This document shows positions 1-6,983 of a stretch of DNA of 44,993 nt, in pieces. The translations under genes were made by a program, and so were the position numbers. Within the stretch, counting starts at the first letter, position 1, and each line of letters begins with the position of its first letter. The stretch comes from Acidimicrobiales bacterium (GTDB lineage Bacteria > Actinomycetota > Acidimicrobiia > Acidimicrobiales > AC-9): positions 1 through 44,993 of the forward strand of contig DASXCO010000171.1 of the NCBI GenBank assembly GCA_036491125.1, written 5' to 3'. Below the pieces are notes generated by a model that saw only the letters and a program-made list of their open reading frames with translations, had not been told where the DNA came from and made no database searches.

Positions 1-1
1 C

Positions 2-2044
2 CTTGCCGGAGAGATCGCATCGGGTGCCGGTGGCCAGGTCGCCGAGAGCCTGGCCCCCGTTGGCTCCGCACTGTCGGACACGGCGCAGTCTCTGAAGGCC
101 CATTTCTCGGACTGGGGCGCTCGCCCGCGACCGGCCGTGGATGCTGCATCTGCCGGGGGAGGCGAGGGGGAGGAGCTGGAGTCGCTGGGCGGGCGTGCCA
201 CCGAGCTCTCACAAGCGGTGGGAGGTGTCACCGTCGGCGAGGACCGGCGGGAGCTGGCCACGTTGTTCGACCGCGCCTACCGGCTGACGACGGCGGTCGT
301 CGGCGGCCACAGCGATGTCGCGCCTGGACAGGCGAGGGCCGTGGCCGCCCGAGTGGTCGATAGCGTGCTCCGCCCGCTCGCCGGCGTCTTGGCGCCGACG
401 CCCGCGGAGAAGCCGGGTGTGGCCGCCGACGGCCCCGTTTCCACCAATGGCTCCGTGAAGGCGGAGGTGTGGCAGCTGGCCAAGGAGGCGACGCGGTTGT
501 GCACTCGTCTCGGCACGCATTCAGCGGCGAGGCCCGGCCTGCACGAGGCGACGGCGGCGTTGCAGGATCTCGCCTGCCAGCTCGATGCCGATGACCCGAA
601 CGCTCGCACGGCGGAGCTGCGCAGTCTGCAGACCAGCATGGCGCCCGCGATCCAGCTGGCGCCCGACGGCCCGTACCTCGTCGTCAACGCCGAGAACCTT
701 CGTAACTGGCTGGGACAGGCTCTCCCGGCCCGCCCGGCGATGGCTCTCTGCCGGTGTGGCGGCTCGGCCATGAAGCCGTTCTGCGACGGGACCCACGCCG
801 CGATCGGGTTCACCGCAGCCAAGGATCCCGAGCGGGTCCCGGATCGCTGCGACACGTACGTGGGTCAGCAGGTGACGATCCTCGACAACCGGGGGACCTG
901 TCAGCACTCGGGCCTGTGCAGCGACCGCCTGTCCACGGTGTTCCGAACCGGCCAGGAGCCGTTCGTGGCGCCGAGCGGAGGGCGGATGGACGAGATCGTT
1001 CGGGCCGTTCGTGACTGCCCCTCAGGCGCGCTCAGCTACGCCATCGACGGCGACGAGGTTCGCGACCAGGTCGACTGGGACAACCGTAGGGAGCCCACCA
1101 TCGAGGTCTCTCGCGACGGCCCGTACCGGATAACCGGCGGTGTCGATCTCGTCAGCGAGGAGGGTGGCGACGTGGCGCGTAACGCAGGGGCGTCGTACGA
1201 GCACTACGCCCTCTGTCGCTGCGGGCACTCACAGAACAAGCCCTTCTGCAGCGGCATGCACTGGTACGTCGACTTCCATGACCCCGCCCTCGACCCGGAC
1301 CGCGAGCCGACGATGTTCGGTTGGTGCGGCGGCCTCCCGGCGCTCACGAGGATGACCCGCCTCTTCTACGAGAGGTACGTCCCCGAGGACCCGCTGCTGG
1401 CCCCGCTGTTCGCCAACATGTCTGCAGACCATCCGCAGCGGGTGGCCAAGTGGCTCGGCGAGGTGTTCGGCGGGCCGTCCGCCTACAGCGATGAGTACGG
1501 GGGCTATTCGCGGATGGTCCAGCAGCACATCGGTAAGGGGCTCACCGAGGAGAGTCGGGCTCGTTGGGTTGCCCTGATCCTTCGGTCCGCCGACGAGGCG
1601 GGGCTGCCGAGCGATCCCGAGTTTCGTTCCGCCTTCGCCTCCTACATCGAGTGGGGGTCGCGCCTCGCCCTCGAGAACTCCCAGGCCGGTGCCCAGCCAC
1701 CTGAGCGCATGCCGATGCCCCATTGGAGCTGGGGCACCGCCGGCCCTCCAGGCAGTCGGGTGTCCGCTGTGCCCTCTCCGGGCGAGGGCGACGAGCAGCC
1801 CGTGGTCCTGCCGGCCGCGGACGAGACAGTGAGCTTTGCCAAGCACATCAAGCCGCTGTTTCGCCAGCGCGACCGGCAGTCGATGAAATTCGCCTTCGAC
1901 CTCTGGTCCTACGACGACGTCGGCGCGCGAGCCGACGACGTTCTCGCGCGCCTGCGCAACGGGTCGATGCCCTGCGACGGAGCCTGGCCGGAGGAGAAGG
2001 TCCAGGTCTTTCAGCGATGGATCGAGACGGGCAAGACCGCCTGA
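2..2044 (+). CDS. CDGSH / ferredoxin-like / truncated-globin fusion protein (5' end outside window)
   Basis: The frame is open from base 2, so the gene is probably cut by the left edge; GTG 137 is only the first start candidate inside the window. After an alpha-helical N-terminal part without a recognised domain, a perfect CDGSH motif (CRCGGSAMKPFCDGTH) lies at nt 749-796. A CxHxGxC...CPSGAL segment follows at about nt 898-1035 and resembles the divergent single-cluster ferredoxin domain. A second CDGSH-type motif at nt 1214-1261 has Ser for the Asp (CRCGHSQNKPFCSGMH). Then comes a group II truncated haemoglobin domain (about nt 1345-1690, with the FYxRYVPEDPLLAPLF and EVFGGP signatures). The C-terminal 60 residues (KHIKPLFRQRDRQSM...) recur as an appended domain in other bacterial proteins, as far as I recall. 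CDGSH domains bind 2Fe-2S clusters and the globin binds heme, so a redox or NO/O2-linked role is likely. The function is unknown. Confidence 0.85.
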   Translation, partial: LAGEIASGAGGQVAESLAPVGSALSDTAQSLKAHFSDWGARPRPAVDAASAGGGEGEELESLGGRATELSQAVGGVTVGEDRRELATLFDRAYRLTTAVVGGHSDVAPGQARAVAARVVDSVLRPLAGVLAPTPAEKPGVAADGPVSTNGSVKAEVWQLAKEATRLCTRLGTHSAARPGLHEATAALQDLACQLDADDPNARTAELRSLQTSMAPAIQLAPDGPYLVVNAENLRNWLGQALPARPAMALCRCGGSAMKPFCDGTHAAIGFTAAKDPERVPDRCDTYVGQQVTILDNRGTCQHSGLCSDRLSTVFRTGQEPFVAPSGGRMDEIVRAVRDCPSGALSYAIDGDEVRDQVDWDNRREPTIEVSRDGPYRITGGVDLVSEEGGDVARNAGASYEHYALCRCGHSQNKPFCSGMHWYVDFHDPALDPDREPTMFGWCGGLPALTRMTRLFYERYVPEDPLLAPLFANMSADHPQRVAKWLGEVFGGPSAYSDEYGGYSRMVQQHIGKGLTEESRARWVALILRSADEAGLPSDPEFRSAFASYIEWGSRLALENSQAGAQPPERMPMPHWSWGTAGPPGSRVSAVPSPGEGDEQPVVLPAADETVSFAKHIKPLFRQRDRQSMKFAFDLWSYDDVGARADDVLARLRNGSMPCDGAWPEEKVQVFQRWIETGKTA

Positions 2045-2113
2045 GCCGTCAGGTTCGCGTGGCCGTCGGCGCGGCGTCGATGCGAGGACCCGCCGCCCGT
2101 TCATCGGAGTGCT

Positions 2114-2171
2114 CAGGTCTCCGCCTCTCTCGGGCGCGGTTGCAGGCGTAGCTTCGAGCGCCCGAGACCTG
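2114..2171. terminator. Nested inverted repeats, possible terminator of the CDGSH-globin gene
   Basis: CAGGTCTC (2114-2121) pairs with GAGACCTG (2164-2171), and TCTCGGGCGC (2128-2137) pairs with GCGCCCGAGA (2158-2167). The right arms overlap, so the two pairings compete or stack. The structure lies 70-130 bases after the stop codon. No T-run follows, so it is not a classical intrinsic terminator. The rest of 2045-2269 holds the promoter described next. Confidence 0.5.
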
Positions 2172-2180
2172 CGGTGAGGG

Positions 2181-2215
2181 TTGACAGCATCGCGGCTCCG
2201 CAGGAGACTGCGGAG
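2181..2215 (+). promoter_or_regulatory. TTGACA promoter with GNRA-loop hairpin
   Basis: TTGACA at 2181-2186 is followed after 17 bases by GAGACT (2204-2209), a plausible promoter for the NTF2-like gene. A perfect 8-bp hairpin, CTCCGCAG-GAGA-CTGCGGAG (2196-2215), overlaps the -10 region. Its GAGA loop fits the GNRA tetraloop pattern. As double-stranded DNA it could instead be an operator. Confidence 0.4.
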
Positions 2216-2269
2216 TGAGGCGAGCGGGCCGTCAGTTCGTCGGCCCCTCTCGCCACAAGGGGGGCCAAG

Positions 2270-2656
2270 ATGAGCAGAGCCGAGATCGAGGGCCGGGCGG
2301 AGGATTTCTCGAAGGTATTCGCGACACACGACGCCGCTGCGATGGCCGCGTTCTATACGGCGGACGCCAGGTTCCTGGCGCCCAACATGCCGATGATCGA
2401 GGGCCGGGCTGGCATCGAGGCGTTCGGCAAGGAGATGTTCGCCGCCGGCGGGCAATCTCTCGAGCTCGACACGGTCGACGTGCTCGACGGTGGCGACCTG
2501 GAGATCGAGGTCGGGAACTACACGATGGGGATACAGCCACCCGACAGCGATTCGTTGGTCGACAACGGGAAGTATGTGGCGGTTTGGAAGAGAGACGTCG
2601 ACGGCAGCCTGAAAATGGCGATCGACACCTTCAACACCAACGCACCACTGGCATAG
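2270..2656 (+). CDS. NTF2-like (SnoaL/DUF4440-type) protein
   Basis: This 128-residue protein has the typical length and layout of the NTF2-like superfamily: an N-terminal helix, then a FYTADARFLAPNMP segment, an EGRAGIEAF helix and a C-terminal beta sheet ending in the VAVWKRDVDGSLKMAIDTFN strand pattern. It resembles stand-alone DUF4440/SnoaL_3 proteins, which bind small hydrophobic ligands or catalyse isomerisation or cyclisation. No specific substrate can be read from the sequence. The ATG start has a purine-rich AAGGGGGG ribosome binding site. The gene appears monocistronic between the hairpin region and the cyclase gene. Confidence 0.8.
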   Translation: MSRAEIEGRAEDFSKVFATHDAAAMAAFYTADARFLAPNMPMIEGRAGIEAFGKEMFAAGGQSLELDTVDVLDGGDLEIEVGNYTMGIQPPDSDSLVDNGKYVAVWKRDVDGSLKMAIDTFNTNAPLA

Positions 2657-2708
2657 CCGCAGACTGACCGGGCTCCTTCAGGTGTCCCGGAGGTGCTGAG
2701 ATACAGCG

Positions 2709-3809
2709 GTGCCCCATAGCCCGGATGTCACCGAGCTCGAGCGGCTCGGCGTGTACGACCCCTCGGCGCCGGACGCCGAGGATCGCCTGCGCCTTATCGG
2801 CCGGCTCTTCGAGCTGGGCGCCACTACCGAGGAGGTCGTGCGGGCGGCGCGACTCGCCGGGCTCGGAAGCCTGTCGCTCGACCTGTCGATCCGACCGCCA
2901 GGGGAGGCGTTCGGATTCGACGACTTCGCCAACAGATCGGGGCTCGACCCTGTCCTGGTCCGGCGCCTCTGGCTGGCGCTGGGGTTGCCCGCCTCGGGCC
3001 CGATGCCGCTCGAGGTCACTCCCGACGCGGCTGAGGCGCTGCGCCTTCTCGTGGGCCTGGAGAGCATGGTGGGCGAGGACGCCACCCTCGGTGTCGCACG
3101 AGTGATCGGCTCGTCGATGGCGCGCCTGGCCGAATCGGTCGCAAGCGCCATCCGGATCGGGATCGAGGTCCCCAAGCTGGACGCGGGGACCAGGTACTCC
3201 CAGGTCGTCGAGGAGTACTCCGCCAGTGGGCGCGAGCTGCTCCCGCAGGTCCTCGACGCCGTCAACGCCGTCTTCCGTCGCCACCTCGTCCTCGTCTCGT
3301 ACCAGCGGTGGTCAACGGACGAGGACATGGCGGCGGTCACCCTGGAACGCACGGTCGGCTTCGCCGACATGGTCAGGTCCACTGAAGCCGTTCGCGCCGA
3401 GTCGGTAGCGGCATTGGCCCAGATGGTGCGTCGGTTCGAGGAGCTGGTCTGGGACGTGGTCACCGAGGTCGGCGGCCGGGTCGTGAAGTTGATCGGCGAC
3501 GAGGCCATGTTCGTGGTCGAGGACGCAGCACCGGCGTGCCAGATCGCCCTCGATCTCGTCGAGCGGTCGCCGTACCCGGTACGGATGGGACTCGCCCACG
3601 GGGCCGTCGTCGGCCTCTTCGGCGACTATTACGGCGAGACCGTCAACCTGGCGGCCCGTCTCGTCGGCGTCGCGGACGGCGAAAGCGTCCTCGTCTCCGA
3701 GACGGTGCGACGTGAGGCAGCCGACGCCTTCAGCTTCGAAGCACAACCAGCTCGCTCTCTCAAGGGCTTCGACGAAGCCACCGTCACTTACCGACTGCGC
3801 GGACGCTAG
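2709..3809 (+). CDS. Class III adenylate/guanylate cyclase with N-terminal regulatory domain
   Basis: The 366-residue protein has a helical N-terminal regulatory region (about 1-205) like that of mycobacterial cyclases of the Rv1264 type, followed by a class III catalytic domain (about 208-345). Visible catalytic residues are the metal-binding Asp220 (VGFADMV), Lys260 and Asp264 (VKLIGDEAMF), and the transition-state pair Asn313/Arg317 in ETVNLAARL. It should make cAMP (possibly cGMP) from the NTP in the cytoplasm. No membrane segment is present. The start is GTG. The stop codon overlaps that of the convergent SDR gene within a shared CTAG. Confidence 0.87.
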   Translation: MPHSPDVTELERLGVYDPSAPDAEDRLRLIGRLFELGATTEEVVRAARLAGLGSLSLDLSIRPPGEAFGFDDFANRSGLDPVLVRRLWLALGLPASGPMPLEVTPDAAEALRLLVGLESMVGEDATLGVARVIGSSMARLAESVASAIRIGIEVPKLDAGTRYSQVVEEYSASGRELLPQVLDAVNAVFRRHLVLVSYQRWSTDEDMAAVTLERTVGFADMVRSTEAVRAESVAALAQMVRRFEELVWDVVTEVGGRVVKLIGDEAMFVVEDAAPACQIALDLVERSPYPVRMGLAHGAVVGLFGDYYGETVNLAARLVGVADGESVLVSETVRREAADAFSFEAQPARSLKGFDEATVTYRLRGR

Positions 3810-4783
3810 TCGTGCGGGTGGTCCGGCCGGGCGCCGAGCAGGGCGGTGCCGAAGTCGGTGTCGTTGTAGTCGTAGGCCCGCTCGGGGTCGGCCCGGACCC
3901 GTGAGTCCTGAACCTTGGCATCGTCGCCCACGAGGATCCGCCAGCGTCCGGCCCGAACGCCGTCGAGGATGATCGTCGCCGCTTCGGCGGCGGTGACCGG
4001 CGCGTTTTGACTGAAACCCTCGACCATCATCTTGACGATCTGGCGCAGCTGCTCAGTCGAGATGTCGTCCGCCGGCAGGCCTCGCATGGCGATCTGCGCT
4101 CGCATCTGCTCGAGGTCGGAGTCGGGGATGTCGTCGAGCTCGGGGCCGCCGAGAATGCGGCGGGAGTTGACCACGATGTCGGTCCCTATGTGGCCGGGCA
4201 TGACAACGGCCACCTTGACGTGCGGCGCGTGGATCCTGAGATCCTCGATCAGGGCTTCGGAGAACCCCTTCACGGCGAATTTGGCGGTGCTGTATGCCGT
4301 GTGAGGGACTCCGGGACCGAGCGAGGCCCAGAAGCCGTTGACGCTGCTCGTGTTGACGAGATACCCGTCATCGCTGGCGATGAGCAGCGGCAGGAGGGCC
4401 CGGGTGCAGTAGTAGACACCCCACCAGTCGATGGCGAAGGTCCGCTCCCAATCCGCCCGGTCGTCGGCGATGAAGCTGCCGCCTCCTCCGATGCCGGCGT
4501 TGTTGAACACCAGGTTCACGTGGTCGGCCGCGTGCTGGGTCGTCACCTCGTCGCGAAAGCGGAGGACATCGTCCTCGACCGACACGTCACACGCGTGCGT
4601 CGTGATCCGGCTCCCGACCGGGGCTCGCCCGGCCGTCTCGCTCACGCGGGCAGGGTCGATGTCGCAGGTAGCGACCGAGCATCCCTCGGCGGCGAGTTGG
4701 AGGACCAGCTCTCGTCCCATTCCTGAGCCGCCTCCGGTGACGATGGCCAACTTCCCCGCAAACGAGTCCACGCTCAGCTCCAT
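3806..4783 (-). CDS. Short-chain dehydrogenase/reductase (SDR)
   Basis: This is a classical NAD(P)-dependent SDR of 325 residues from ATG 4783. The Rossmann nucleotide motif TGGGSGMG is at residues 16-23. The structural NNAG, the catalytic Ser (NTSSVNGF) and the YSTAK (Tyr-x-x-x-Lys) pair are all present. A further GTG start 45 bases upstream is possible, but ATG 4783 has a GGAAGGG motif just before it and begins at the usual family N-terminus. The C-terminal extension of about 60 residues is common in actinobacterial SDRs that act on hydrophobic alcohols or ketones. The gene lies 84 bp downstream of the WYL regulator on the same strand and may be co-transcribed with it. The substrate is unknown. 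Confidence 0.87.
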   Translation of the reverse strand: MELSVDSFAGKLAIVTGGGSGMGRELVLQLAAEGCSVATCDIDPARVSETAGRAPVGSRITTHACDVSVEDDVLRFRDEVTTQHAADHVNLVFNNAGIGGGGSFIADDRADWERTFAIDWWGVYYCTRALLPLLIASDDGYLVNTSSVNGFWASLGPGVPHTAYSTAKFAVKGFSEALIEDLRIHAPHVKVAVVMPGHIGTDIVVNSRRILGGPELDDIPDSDLEQMRAQIAMRGLPADDISTEQLRQIVKMMVEGFSQNAPVTAAEAATIILDGVRAGRWRILVGDDAKVQDSRVRADPERAYDYNDTDFGTALLGARPDHPHD

Positions 4784-4867
4784 GCCCTTCCGGCCCGGCC
4801 ACCGCGGCCGTTGTCCTGGTCGCGCCACCGTAGGCGGCTCGGCGCGCCGCAGCCAGCCTCGGCCCGT

Positions 4868-5821
4868 TCAGCGGTAGACGCTCACCACGTCCCGCGCCGT
4901 CATGAGCACCCTCTCGCGGAGCTCAGGTGGGTCGATGATCTCGACCGTGCCACCCAACGCCACGAGCTCGCGAGCGGCGCTGCCCAGGTCGTCGAAGCTC
5001 ACCGAGGTCCGTACCACGGTGCAGCCGTCGTGCGGTGCGACCGATTCGGTGTGATATCCCCGTTGGCGGAGGATGGCGATGGCCTTCTCAGTGGCGTCCA
5101 GCGATGCCGTCACCCTCTTGGCGCCGACCTCGAAGCTCGCCACCGAGTCGGCCCAGTAGCGGGTGAGATCGAAGTCGGGCGGGCGGGCGGACTCCTCGGA
5201 CAGGGCCCGAGCCGACCTGATCCTCGACACCCGGTAGGTGCGTGTCTGGCCGTCTCGCCCCGCGACCAGGTACCACATGCCTGCCTTGAGCACGAGTCCC
5301 AGGGGATCGAGCACGCGTCGGGCGTCCTCGTCATCGTCGAGATGGTGGTAGACGATCTCGAGGCGGCGGCCCTCCCACACCGCCGTAGCCACCGGCCCGA
5401 GGTGCGCCGGGACGTGCGAGGCTCGGAACCAACCCGCGGTGTCCAGGTGGAAGCGCTGGCGGACGAGGAAGGCGCGGTCGGCGACGTCCTTCGGAAGGGC
5501 GGCGAGCAGCTTGGCCTGGGCGGCGGCGAAGACGGTGCCGAGGCCGAGCTCGCCGACGGGTCCGGGCGTCCCGCCGATGAGCAACGCCTCGGCTTCCCGT
5601 GCGGACAGCCCCGTCAGCCGCGTGCGGTAGCCCTCGACCAGACGGAACCCTCCGCCGCGGCCGGCCTCCGCGTAGACCGGGACTCCGGCAGCGGAGAGCG
5701 CCTCGACGTCCCGATAGACGGTGCGGACCGACACCTCGAGCTCCTCGGCCAGCTCCGGCGCCGTGAGTTGTCCACGACTCTGCAGCAGCAACAGCAGCGA
5801 CACCAGCCGGCTCGCTCGCAC
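4868..5821 (-). CDS. WYL-domain transcriptional regulator (YafY/DeoR-like)
   Basis: This 317-residue regulator has an N-terminal winged helix-turn-helix (residues 1-60, with LTAPELAEELEVSVRTVYRDVEAL) and a WYL domain (about 140-215, with LKAGMWYLVAGRDGQTRTYRVSRI). A C-terminal WCX-like domain follows. Such proteins sense small ligands or nucleic acids and control adjacent genes. The start is GTG 5821. A perfect palindrome 23 bp upstream (5844-5862) is a candidate operator. The SDR downstream is a likely target or operon partner. Confidence 0.88.
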   Translation of the reverse strand: MRASRLVSLLLLLQSRGQLTAPELAEELEVSVRTVYRDVEALSAAGVPVYAEAGRGGGFRLVEGYRTRLTGLSAREAEALLIGGTPGPVGELGLGTVFAAAQAKLLAALPKDVADRAFLVRQRFHLDTAGWFRASHVPAHLGPVATAVWEGRRLEIVYHHLDDDEDARRVLDPLGLVLKAGMWYLVAGRDGQTRTYRVSRIRSARALSEESARPPDFDLTRYWADSVASFEVGAKRVTASLDATEKAIAILRQRGYHTESVAPHDGCTVVRTSVSFDDLGSAARELVALGGTVEIIDPPELRERVLMTARDVVSVYR

Positions 5822-5843
5822 GGGTGGAATCGTAGCGCCGAGA

Positions 5844-5862
5844 CCTGACAGAAGATGTCAGG
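5844..5862. promoter_or_regulatory. Palindrome CCTGACA-N5-TGTCAGG, candidate WYL-regulator operator
   Basis: A perfect 7-bp inverted repeat with a 5-base spacer lies in the divergent region between the WYL regulator (start 5821) and the rightward gene near 5963. Its position just upstream of the regulator suggests autoregulation. Assignment to this regulator is inferred from proximity only. Confidence 0.55.
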
Positions 5863-5962
5863 GTTGGTGTCGTAGGGTTCTGGCGAGGGAGCGGGGCGAG
5901 GTCAGGGTGACCGCCAGGCAACGAGGGTCGTTGCACGGGCCCACGTTGGGGATGCCCCGGAG

Positions 5963-6418
5963 GTGCGGGTCATGGTGGCAACTGACATGGATGGTCTCGA
6001 CCAGGGAAAGCAGGCGCTGGGTGGAGCGCGGCATGGCCCTGGCTGCACCGTCGTCACCGGTGTCCTGATAGCCGAGAGCCTCCGAGTCGGCTCGCTATTG
6101 CAGGACCTCCCCCTCCGAGTGGACGAGATCTCTCGCATCGACGCCGGAGATGTCGACGCCGGCCAGCCGAGGACGTGGACCTTCATCCACTTCGAAGCGC
6201 CTGTCGGGGACGCCGACGGGCTCGCTGCTGCGCTCAGCTCCGGGCTCCAGCGACGAGGGGGGTGGTACTGCAACTTCCGTTCGGGCGACGACACGTTCAT
6301 CGTCTTCGCCGACGCGGTGTTCCGCTATCCGAGGGGCGACACGGTACGGCGGGCCGAGGCGGAGGACTTCGCCCGTTCGTGTGGCGTCCCCGAGCCACAG
6401 CTGGACTGGGAGGAGTGA
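5963..6418 (+). CDS. Conserved hypothetical protein
   Basis: The protein is at most 151 residues from GTG 5963. The well-formed part starts near residue 35 (VLIAESLRVGSLLQDLPLRV) and resembles small uncharacterised actinobacterial proteins that I recall but cannot name as a family. It is soluble, acidic and has conserved-looking blocks (RTWTFIHFE, GGWYCNFRSGDDTFIVFADAVFRYPRGD). The real start is uncertain: ATG 5987 is also in frame, and the first 30 residues look less conserved. The stop overlaps the ATG of the next gene (TGATG), so translational coupling is likely. Confidence 0.6.
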   Translation: MRVMVATDMDGLDQGKQALGGARHGPGCTVVTGVLIAESLRVGSLLQDLPLRVDEISRIDAGDVDAGQPRTWTFIHFEAPVGDADGLAAALSSGLQRRGGWYCNFRSGDDTFIVFADAVFRYPRGDTVRRAEAEDFARSCGVPEPQLDWEE

Positions 6419-6771
6419 TGTCCCGAGACGAGGTGATGGTGGCCTGCCTGGCGTACCCCGGCGCAGTCGAGGACTACCCATTCGGCGACGAGGTCGCCGT
6501 CTTCAGGATCGGCGGGCGCATGTTCGCCCTCGTGTCGCTCGTCGGACTGCCCGGCAGCGTCAACGTCAAGTGCGACCCAGATCTCGCCCTCGAGCTTCGT
6601 GCCCAGCACGCTGCCGTGCGCCCTGGCTACCACCAGGACAAGCGCCACTGGAACACGGTCGACCTCGACGGAACGATCGAGGACAACGAGGTCCTCGACA
6701 TGATCGCCCACTCCTACGAGCTCGTCATGAACAAACTGCCCCGACGGCAGAGGGCTGCCCTCGAGCCGTGA
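6418..6771 (+). CDS. MmcQ/YjbR family protein
   Basis: This 117-residue protein carries the YjbR/MmcQ (DUF419) pattern: LAYPGAVEDYPFGDEVAVFRIGGRMFALV, then a central SVNVKCDPDLALELR block, a PGYHQDKRHWNTVDLDG turn and a C-terminal helix beginning SYELVMNKL. Members adopt a CyaY-like fold and are often called DNA-binding on structural grounds, but the biochemical role is not established. The ATG overlaps the preceding stop by one base, so the two genes form an operon. Confidence 0.87.
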   Translation: MSRDEVMVACLAYPGAVEDYPFGDEVAVFRIGGRMFALVSLVGLPGSVNVKCDPDLALELRAQHAAVRPGYHQDKRHWNTVDLDGTIEDNEVLDMIAHSYELVMNKLPRRQRAALEP

Positions 6772-6884
6772 CGTCGTGCCCGATGGCGGGGGCGACTGCG
6801 TCGGGTGAATGGCAGAGGCCGCAGGGCGCGGCGAGCGACGCCGCCGGTGCCGGGCGCACCTCGACGAAGGAGGCGGCGGCGGCG

Positions 6885-6932
6885 ATGAGCGGCGCCTATA
6901 TCCTGGTCTTCGTGAGGTTCCTGACCGAATAG
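6885..6932 (+). CDS. Putative leader peptide upstream of ABC-F gene
   Basis: A 15-codon ORF encodes MSGAYILVFVRFLTE and stops 51 bp before the ABC-F ATG. It has a strong GAAGGAGG ribosome binding site, although the spacing is long (11 bases after GGAGG). The GC-rich 6772-6884 region before it shows no other ORF. Antibiotic-resistance and ribosome-protection ABC-F genes are often controlled by ribosome stalling on such leaders, so an attenuation role is plausible. Between the two ORFs, GACGG (6935) and CCGTC (6950) could pair. This is inference; conservation cannot be checked here. Confidence 0.5.
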   Translation: MSGAYILVFVRFLTE

Positions 6933-6983
6933 CTGACGGCCGACGACGTCCGTCCCTCCCTGATCCTCCCGAGGAGCCTCACC

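Noticed and set aside
1225-1245. TCACAG within the CDGSH-globin gene as a PhoP half-site
   Set aside because: It is inside coding sequence for the second CDGSH motif and has no second hexamer at 11 bp.
6095-6481. Leftward ORF opposite the hypothetical/YjbR gene pair
   Set aside because: It is a shadow of the rightward coupled genes; codon positions and protein composition favour the rightward strand.
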